Of a DNA stretch of 64,000 nucleotides, positions 57,510-64,000 are shown piece by piece. The translations under genes and the position numbers were made by a program. Origin of the DNA: Lycocorax pyrrhopterus obiensis (lineage: Eukaryota; Chordata; Aves; Passeriformes; Paradisaeidae); NCBI GenBank assembly GCA_014706295.1, contig JACSVZ010000001.1:2417740-2481739 (forward strand), in the 5' to 3' direction. The notes under the pieces are model-generated. The model was not told where the DNA came from, ran no database searches, and saw only the letters and a list, made by a program, of their open reading frames with translations. How positions within the stretch are numbered: the stretch's first letter is position 1; the number at the start of each line of letters is the position of its first letter.

Positions 57510-57730
57510 TCACAGAATCAGAGTTATTGAGGTTGGAAAGGATCACCAAGAGCATCGAGTCCAAACCTGATCCCCACCTTGCCGCCAGCCCAGAGCACTG
57601 AGTTCCATGTCCAGACCTTCCTTGGACACCTCCAGGGACGGGGACTCCAAACCTCCCTGGGCAGCCCCTTCCAATGCCTGACCACCCTTTCCATGGGAAG
57701 AAATTCCTCCTGGTGTCCAGAAATTCCTGC
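57510..57730 (-). mobile_element. CR1 3' part
   Basis: 'cacagaatcagagttattga' to 'gggaagaaattcctcctggt'. Confidence 0.88.
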
Positions 57731-57829
57731 CTGATGTTTTAAACCAGAGAAGAAACTTTTCATACTCAGGAGCATGATCTTCACCATGAATGAGAACACC
57801 AAGGAACACAATTCCAGAGAGTAACAGGG

Positions 57830-58230
57830 AGAACTCAGGGAGATGCACATTTTTTTTCGGAACAAGCCTCATCCAGCAGCAATTCCAGGACCTTCTGGTC
57901 CAGAGGCGTGCCAACCTACACAATGTGCAGCTCTGGCTGTCAATCCAAAGCCGGTACTATCGAAGCCGGCTCTGATGATGACTCAAAAGCCGATCTATCT
58001 CCATCCGAATGGGTTACCATGGCAACCTCTCTGGCCTAAAAAGAGCTGGACCACATTAGTTACTTAGCAGCACCTTTTTGACAGGCGAAACACAAGCTGC
58101 TCCCTCCAGATGATGGTTTCATTTAGAATTGAGGCTGTCTGGGAGCTGCCGCGGTGCTCTGGGAAGTGTTAATGATGTAACCCACGGAGGAGAACTTCTG
58201 CTGGGACTTCAGGTTGGGGCCCGGTACCAA
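57830..58230. other. Candidate conserved non-coding element
   Basis: This block shows complex, non-repetitive sequence of balanced composition with several motif-like palindromes: an X-box, 'gccggtactatcgaagccggc' type symmetry at 57950-57970, and 'tgatgatgactca' (AP-1/ATF-like, 57973). It has no splice sites or convincing coding frame. Function is inferred only. Confidence 0.35.
58013..58026. promoter_or_regulatory. RFX X-box GTTACCATGGCAAC in candidate intergenic element
   Basis: Both RFX half-sites are present. It lies inside a non-repetitive block in otherwise CR1-rich intergenic DNA. Confidence 0.5.
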
Positions 58231-58681
58231 AGGAATTGAGCTGTGTGGTGGCTTTGGTGGAGAAACACAACAGCAACATCATCTTTTTTTTCTGTATTAC
58301 AATGGAATTCTTCCTGGAGATCTTCCAGCTTGGGTCTGGTGACCTAAGAAGGCCCTTCTCGCAGTGGATGTGCTGGATACAGAGGATTATTGGAATTGCT
58401 GCTGGTACAACACAGCATTTCCATCAAAAATTATACCCAAAGTACAAATGTTGAGCCCTGGAAAAGTCAGGGTGCCCATGGCTGCTGTGAAGGAAATCTG
58501 GAGTTCAGGCAGAGATGCAAACGCTCCAGAAGGAAAACTGCAGGGCTACAAGGGCAGGTTGGACCATGGAATGAAACCATCCATAGCACACAGTGAAGAG
58601 GCAAATGGGCCCCTCTACTCCATGTAGGAAGGCTGAAAAGGGAAAAACTAGGACATGTTACCCATAATCACACTCCACTAC

Positions 58682-59065
58682 CATAGAATCGTAGTTTGGG
58701 TTGGAAGGGACATAAAAAACCATCCAGTCCCACCTCTGCCATGGACAGGGACACCTTCCACTGTCCCAGGTGGCTCCAAGCCTGACCTTGGACACTTCCA
58801 GAGATCCAGGGGCATCCACAGCTTCTCTGGGAATTCTATGCCAGGGCCTCCCCACCCTCACAGGGAACAATTTTCTTCTGTGTATCTAACCTAAATTTCC
58901 CCTCTTTCAGTCTGAAGCTGTTCCCCCTTGTCCTGTCACTGCAGTTCCTGATGAATTGTCCCTCTCTGGTTTCCTTGTAGCCCTGTCAGACACTGGAAGG
59001 TGCTGTGAGGTCTCCACACAACCTTCTCTTGTCCAGGCTGAACATCCCCAACTCTTCAGCTGTTT
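58682..59065 (-). mobile_element. CR1 3' part, older
   Basis: 'agaatcgtagtttgggttgg' to 'gtccaggctgaacatcccca'. Confidence 0.85.
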
Positions 59066-59069
59066 TGTT

Positions 59070-59985
59070 GTTTCTCTTACATCTGTTCCATTTCTCTAGA
59101 CTGCTGTACGTTATTTTCTCTCTTCGATCTCATTTCTCCACTTTCTTTCCTCCTCATTTTTAATGTGCTTTTTTCTTATTTTTTCTGAATTTTTCTACTT
59201 ATTATTGTTCTTTATGGCCCCAAATATTCTGCTTTCTGAGGGGTGGTATCTTAGGAAGAGAAACTCAAGTATTTCTTACAAGGCTGTCTACTAACTCATA
59301 TACAATGTATACAAACTCCTGTTTTCAAGTACTGCAAACCTACTGCAGGTGGTTTGTGATGCAGAGTTAAAAAACAAGGACTCTCAGTCTTTCCTGTCTA
59401 GGCAGTCCCTCCCTTCCTAAAGAAAATTTAAAAAGTAAGATTTGATAACTCTTGATAAGCAAGAATTTGGATCTCCTTCATCCAGGTCACAACTATTTCT
59501 CATTCTTCATCTTCAGTCTCTGTTATCTCAGCTGCTTCTCTCTAAAGCTGATCTCTCTGAAGTGAACCTCTCCTGCTGCCGTATTTATTTTTGCCTCTTG
59601 TGTGGAGTTCCCAGCCAAACCATGGTGAGGTCCTGTCACCTCCTGCCCCTCACGCCCACCCCACATCCGTGCAATGCCAACTTCTTGGCTTCTCCAGTAC
59701 AGCCATTTCTGGGATGTGTTACATAATGGATCAGGAAGCCGACCTGGTTTTAAAATGCACCCAAACCTCCTCTGGATGGAGCACAATTCGGGCCAAGTGC
59801 CAGCCTGGCAGACCCTCACTTCCCAAATGCTGGAAACCTTTACCTGCATTTCCAGCACAGAGGAGGACTCCCAGCTCCCAGGGCACCTCGTGTGCAAAGT
59901 TTCCAGGTGAGACAGGATTCTGGTGGAATCCCATCCTGGAAGATCCCTAACCCAAGCCCTAAACCTCCCTGCAGCAGAGAACATG
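59070..59985. other. Intergenic, no feature recognised
   Basis: T/C-rich at the left and mixed at the right. Open frames at 59,523-60,002 overlap on both strands and look like chance. Confidence 0.5.
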
Positions 59986-59987
59986 AG

Positions 59988-60058
59988 TCCAATGCCTGAC
60001 AACCCTTTCCATGAAGAAATTCCTCCTGATGTCCAACTTGAACCCCTCCATGCTTTTT
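59988..60058 (-). mobile_element. CR1 fragment
   Basis: 'ccaatgcctgacaacccttt' and 'gaagaaattcctcctgatg'. Confidence 0.7.
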
Positions 60059-60059
60059 A

Positions 60060-60570
60060 ATGAAATGGATACTGAAGAGAACACTTTTGTACAAGGGGAG
60101 AACCATGAAGGTTATTCATTATCAAAATAAACAAGCCCAAAGTATCTACTTGTTTGTGCTGGAAAATAAAATTTTAAAAAGATGCCATCACCTTTTAAAG
60201 GACATTTTATCTCTACCCAAGGTGCCAGAGCTTGGGTATAGCCAGCCAAATAAAAGTAGAGGATGATTGAGCAAATGCACAAACTTTTTAAAATTGTGTA
60301 ATATTTTTAAGTGTTAGCAAAAAAACCCCTAACTCAAAACCTGATAAAAACCCCAAACCCAAAGAAGTTACAGCAAAGCAGTGACAGTGTAACAACTTTC
60401 TGCTTTGTAGTTACCTACACTGAGCAACAGAGAAACTGTTCTGTCACTGCACTCACACAGACCAGAAAGGGATTTTAGGGGGAAAAAATCCTCAGGGAAC
60501 GCCCCCCCCCACCCACTTCTCGGAGAGCGGAGCTGTCCTTCCTGACTGAGGGATTCGGCAAAGGTTGGCC
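60060..60570. other. Intergenic, no feature recognised
   Basis: A-rich unique DNA between two CR1 fragments, ending in a 10-base C-run near 60,501. Confidence 0.5.
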
Positions 60571-60574
60571 TTTG

Positions 60575-61040
60575 ATATCTTGGAATTGTTCATGTTGGAA
60601 GAGCCCTTCAGGATCATCCAGTGCCACCCCAGCAGCACCAGCATCACCCCAAACCCTGTCCCCAAGGGCCACATCCAGACTCCTCCTGAGCACTCCCACA
60701 GACAGCGACTCCACCACTCCCTGGGCAGCTCATTCCAAGGCCTCACCGCTCTTCCAGGGAAATTTTCTTTCCCAATCTCCAACCTGAGCCTCCCCTGGTG
60801 CAATTTGAGGCCATTTCCTCTCCTCCTTTCCCTTGGGACACGGCAGCAGAGCCCGACCCCCCTCACTGCCCCTCCTGCCAGGGAGTTGTGGGGAGCAATG
60901 AGGTCCCCCCTGAGCCTCCTCTGCTCCAGGCTGAGCCCCTTTCCAGCTCCCTCAGGTGCTGGCTTTCCACATCCCAGGACAAGAACCACATTCTGGCCAC
61001 ACTCAGAGTCAATGAGAGAAGTGTCAAAAGCAGCTCCAAG
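60575..61040 (-). mobile_element. CR1 with ORF2 C-terminal remnant
   Basis: The - strand frame reads 'LSLEQRRLRGDLIAPHNSLA' and 'NGLKLHQGRLRLEI', the end of CR1 ORF2, still uninterrupted. Confidence 0.9.
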
Positions 61041-61282
61041 TGACCGCAAATCTTTCCAGGGCTGAAGGGAATGAGAAAAGACCACTTAAGTCATGGTGCT
61101 CCCAAGCACCTCCCACGGCTGTAAGGTGCAATTCCATGGATAATTTCAGCTCACCTAACACCTCGCTGTGACTCCTGGGGTGGTCCCATGGTCCCCCTGC
61201 TCTTCCCTGTGCACCCATGTCCCTGGAGAGGGACTTTTCACGGGGCCTGGAGTGACAAGAGGAATAGCCTTAAGCTAAAAAA

Positions 61283-61530
61283 GAGAGCAGGTTTAAATGG
61301 GATCTTGGGCAGGAATTGTTCCCTGGGAGGGTGGGCAGGCCCTGGCACAGGGTGCCCAGAGCAGCTGTGGCTGCCCCTGGATCCCTGGCAGTGCCCAAGG
61401 CCAGGCTGGACACTGGGGCTTGGAGCAGCCTGGGACAGTGGGAGGTGTCCCTGCCTGTGGCAGGGGTGGCACTGGGTGATCTTTAATGTCCCTTCCATCC
61501 CAACCCACTCTGGGATTCTGTGATCACAGA
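61283..61530 (+). mobile_element. CR1 3' end, young
   Basis: 'gggatcttgggcaggaattg' to 'ccactctgggattctgtgat'. Confidence 0.92.
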
Positions 61531-61877
61531 ATTTAAGTAAAATTCTCAACACTTCAATTATTTTGGGGACTTTGGCTGTGGCTGCATCCGTCTCCCAATC
61601 CTTGGCTGCTTATTTCCACCTTTTAAGCCAAGATAAAAAAAATATTAAAACAGGAAGAAAAAGCAAATAGAACAAGTAACATGTCCTAATTTCTCCAAGG
61701 AGGCTGGCTGGGAACCGAAATGACTAGATTAAAGTATCACACGTCAGAATTAAAGTATTAGATAAAGGCCAGACTCTACTTTTTGATCTTTGTGGGCATT
61801 CCAGAAATTAAAAAAAAAAAAAAAAAACTACATTAAAAACCCCCTGTCACAGATTTAGGCTGGAAGCACCGACACGG

Positions 61878-62640
61878 CATTTCCAAGGGGAAAGGAGCCT
61901 TCCCTCAGCAGCTCGAGGCTCCCACACTGGGCTACTTATAGTGCATATTTTAACTCATTTTTTGGGGACTATATTGATTTTTTGAGGGGGATGAGGAAGA
62001 CCCCTGGATGCAATTCCAAGGGGAAAAGAGCCTTTTATTCTGTGATTCCCTCAGCACCTCAAGGCTCCCACACCAAGCTACTTTTAGTGCATTTTAAAAC
62101 TCATTTTGGGGGAATGTATTGATTTGCAGAGGGGGATGAGAAAGACCCCTGGATGCAATTCTGAGGGGAAAGGAGCTTTGCCTCAGCAGCTTGAGGCTCC
62201 CACACCTAACCCACTTCTGGGGGAATATATTTTTTTTTCTGAGGGGAATGAGAAAAAACCCTGGATGCAATTCCAAGGGGAAAGGAGCCTTCTTTCAGCA
62301 GCTCGAGGCTCCCACACCGGGTGACTTTTAGTGCGTTTTTTAACTTGTTCTTGGGGAATATATTGATTTTCTGAGGGGATGAGAAAGACCCCTGGATGCA
62401 ATTCTAAGGGGAAAGAAACCTTCCAGAATTCTGTGACTCCCCCAGCAGGCCGGGGCTCCCACACCGGACGACTTTCAGCACGTTTTCCAACTCGTTTTTA
62501 GGGGGGATATTTTTGAGCGAGTCGAGAAAGACCCGTGGACGCAATTCCGAGGGGAGGGGAGAGCAGCCTCCTCTCAGCAGGTCGAGACTTCCACTCCGGG
62601 CTGCTTCCAGTGCCTTTTTTTGAACGGTTTTTCGGGAACG
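61878..62640. repeat. Tandem array of 6 diverged units (112-145 bp) upstream of the DYRK1A CpG island
   Basis: The shared 'catttcc/caattcc' block starts at 61878, 62011, 62156, 62268, 62399 and 62542. Each is followed by 'aggggaaaggagcc', 'cagcagctcgaggctccca' and 'tgaggggatgagaaagaccc' blocks. Later copies become richer in CpG. Confidence 0.92.
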
Positions 62641-62981
62641 GCTCGGCTTCCGAGGGGGCCGTGCCCGGCCCCGTCCCTCCCCACAGGCGGCGGGCGGGAA
62701 GCCCCGGCGGGCTCGGCCTCGCGCTCCCGGCGCCCCCTGCGGGCCGGGGCCGGCACCGCCTCAGCCGCCGGGTCCCCCCCTCACCGGGAATGGCGGCCGC
62801 TCCCCTTCCCCGCCCCGCCGGGGCCATCCCGGCCCGCAGCGCCGCCGACACCGTCACACGCCGGAGGGCGGGCGGGCATGGATCGGGAAGGAGGGGGAAG
62901 GAGCGGTTGCCATGGCGAGCGCGGCCCGCCCTTGACTCCCCACGTCAGCGCCGTCTCCCGCCCGGCCGCGGGTGATTGACA

Positions 62982-62995
62982 GTTGCCACGGCAAC
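62982..62995. promoter_or_regulatory. RFX X-box GTTGCCACGGCAAC
   Basis: Nearly perfect palindrome with both RFX half-sites intact. A weaker one (GTTGCCATGGCGAG) lies 76 bp upstream at 62906-62919. Confidence 0.55.
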
Positions 62996-63006
62996 AGGCT
63001 CGCCCC

Positions 63007-63018
63007 GCCGCCATTTTG
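63007..63018 (+). promoter_or_regulatory. YY1-like site GCCGCCATTTTG
   Basis: Fits the CGCCATNTT core of YY1. Related sites are CGCGCCATTTTG near 63592 and GCTGCCATCTTAG near 63888. YY1 sites near a start site often mark TATA-less promoters. Confidence 0.4.
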
Positions 63019-63053
63019 TCAGTTGGGTTTTTTTTTTTTTAAATTTAAAAAAA

Positions 63054-63061
63054 TATAAAAG
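63054..63061 (+). promoter_or_regulatory. TATA-like box TATAAAAG in AT tract
   Basis: A textbook TATA sequence inside an 85-bp A/T-rich tract within the CpG island. Because the tract is low complexity, it may be chance. Confidence 0.3.
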
Positions 63062-63299
63062 ATTAAAATAAAATAAAATAATAATTAAAAAAAACAAGAG
63101 CAAAGCGCTCAATTTCCGCCAGAATCTCGGGGCTTATTATTTTTTTTTAGTTTTTTTTTTCTTCTCCTTCTTCCGACCTCCACCGCGAAAGGAAAAGGAA
63201 AAGAAGGGACGCAAAAAAAGTGCGCTCCGAGGGTCCCGCCGGGGATGCGCGGCCGGGCTTGAGGCGGCGGCGGCGGTGCGGGAAGCGAAGCCGGTTCGT

Positions 63300-63392
63300 G
63301 AGGAAGAAGGGAGGGAGGGAAGGAGGAGCGGGCGGGGAGGGAGGGAGGGGGAGGAGGTAGCGGCTGGCAGGCGGGGGAGGGAGGGAGGGAGC
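63300..63392 (+). repeat. G-run tract with G-quadruplex potential
   Basis: Many GGG runs separated by 1-3 bases ('gggagggagggag' type) are followed at 63430-63490 by a C/T-only tract of CTC and TCC triplets. Confidence 0.6.
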
Positions 63393-63559
63393 GAGGAGTT
63401 CCCGGGGGCTCGGTACGGCGCTGCGCTTTCCCCCATCCCCTCCTCCTCCTCCTTCTCCTCCTCCTCCTCCTCCCGCTCCTCCCGCTCCCCCCGCCGCTGT
63501 CCCCGCGCTCCCGGCCGGGGCTCAGGCCGCCGATCGCAGCCGAGCCGAGGCGAGGCCGA

Positions 63560-63810
63560 GCCGCCGCCGGGCGCTGCGCAGGTTTGGACCGCGCGCCATT
63601 TTGTGAGGGCAGCGAACACCCAGAGCCCGGCCGGGGACCCGCCGGGCCGCCCGGGCTCCCCTTCCCACCGCGGGCAGACCCGCGGCCCGAGGGAGGAGGA
63701 GGCGCCGCCGCCGCCGAGGCCCCCGGGGAAGAGCGGGAAGAGCGGGAGGACGCGCCCGGCGCTCGCCCCGCGGAGGGAGAGGCCTCGCCCCGGGAGAAGC
63801 CGCCGCACGG
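63560..63810 (+). other. DYRK1A: Probable non-coding first exon of DYRK1A (start estimated)
   Basis: A GC-rich sequence ends in an ideal donor ('ACGG' then 'gtgagtgag' at 63811). The first exon of DYRK1A in mammals is an untranslated CpG-island exon, and TTC3-VPS26C-DYRK1A is the conserved order, with DYRK1A on this strand. No DYRK1A protein sequence is present in the window. The 5' limit is a guess; the open frames here are products of high GC. Confidence 0.55.
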
Positions 63811-64000
63811 GTGAGTGAGACGCCGCACCGCGGGACGAGCCGGGGCCGCCTCGCCCGGGCCCGCGGCGGAGGGGCCGCAGCGCTTCGCTGCCATCTTAGA
63901 GCGGGAGCGGCGGCAGGGCCGGGATCCATCCCCGCCCGCCCCTCCGCAGCCCGCGGCCTTTTTCCCCTTGGAGCGCGGCTGTGGCTTCCCGGGCCTTGGG

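Larger units (their letters stand above)
62480..64000 (+). promoter_or_regulatory. DYRK1A: Large CpG island, probable DYRK1A promoter
   Basis: It is dense in CpG over 1.5 kb and continues past the window end. An AT-rich tract at 63030-63115 splits it in two. It carries YY1-like sites, RFX X-boxes and long G-runs. Confidence 0.7.

Noticed and set aside
60492..61085. 197-codon open frame on the - strand as a host gene
   Set aside because: It is the CR1 ORF2 C-terminal tail and is described as a mobile element.
62886..62975. Arg/Gly-rich frames in the DYRK1A island as a short upstream gene
   Set aside because: Only GC-driven open frames. No splice or initiation evidence.
63109..63894. Long open frames of 135-261 codons on both strands at the right end
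   Set aside because: Pro/Arg/Gly/Ser-only composition from very high GC. They overlap in several frames and across the DYRK1A leader.

Overview
This is vertebrate nuclear DNA, almost certainly from a bird. Genes are split into short GT-AG exons, and the interspersed repeats are nearly all CR1 LINEs, the dominant avian retrotransposon, ending in the typical 'gattctgtgatt' tail. Many CR1 copies are nearly identical, and GC-rich promoter islands are present. The species cannot be fixed from the sequence; many young CR1 copies and VNTRs would fit a passerine.

The window holds the block TTC3 - VPS26C (DSCR3) - DYRK1A, in the order and orientation of the human chromosome 21 Down syndrome critical region. 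(1) Positions 1-31,400: the 3' two thirds of TTC3 on the + strand. I resolve 33 exons from 5,504 to the stop at 30,398. All junction phases agree, and without one duplicated exon they give 1,554 uninterrupted codons including the stop. TTC3 is a RING-type E3 ubiquitin ligase; its N-terminal TPR exons lie before the window. (2) Positions 32,050-45,600: all of VPS26C on the - strand, 8 coding exons and 295 codons plus stop, a subunit of the Retriever endosomal recycling complex. TTC3 and VPS26C converge tail to tail. (3) Positions 45,450-45,960: the GC-rich VPS26C promoter, with E-box/CLEAR, RFX X-box, ZNF143-like and E2F-like sites. (4) Positions 46,000-61,850: intergenic DNA dominated by CR1 copies, plus one non-repetitive block near 58 kb that looks like a cis-regulatory element. 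(5) Positions 61,878-64,000: a six-copy tandem array running into a large CpG island that holds the probable non-coding first exon of DYRK1A (donor at 63,811). No DYRK1A coding sequence is in the window, so that call rests on gene order.

The most unusual points are: a tandem duplication of one TTC3 exon with its flanking intron, where both copies are open and in frame; a 1.5 kb intronic minisatellite in TTC3 in which most ~30 bp units carry a sense-strand AATAAA, often with a TGTA before and a T-run after it; a 25-nt TTC3 microexon inferred from phase; a 21-copy VNTR against the last VPS26C exon; an exact CLEAR palindrome 8 bp from the VPS26C start codon; and a near-identical inverted CR1 pair bracketing the VPS26C promoter.

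The three genes do not form a pathway. They are neighbours in an old conserved linkage group. TTC3 (ubiquitylation) and VPS26C (endosomal recycling) have separate cell-biological roles, and DYRK1A is a dosage-sensitive kinase.
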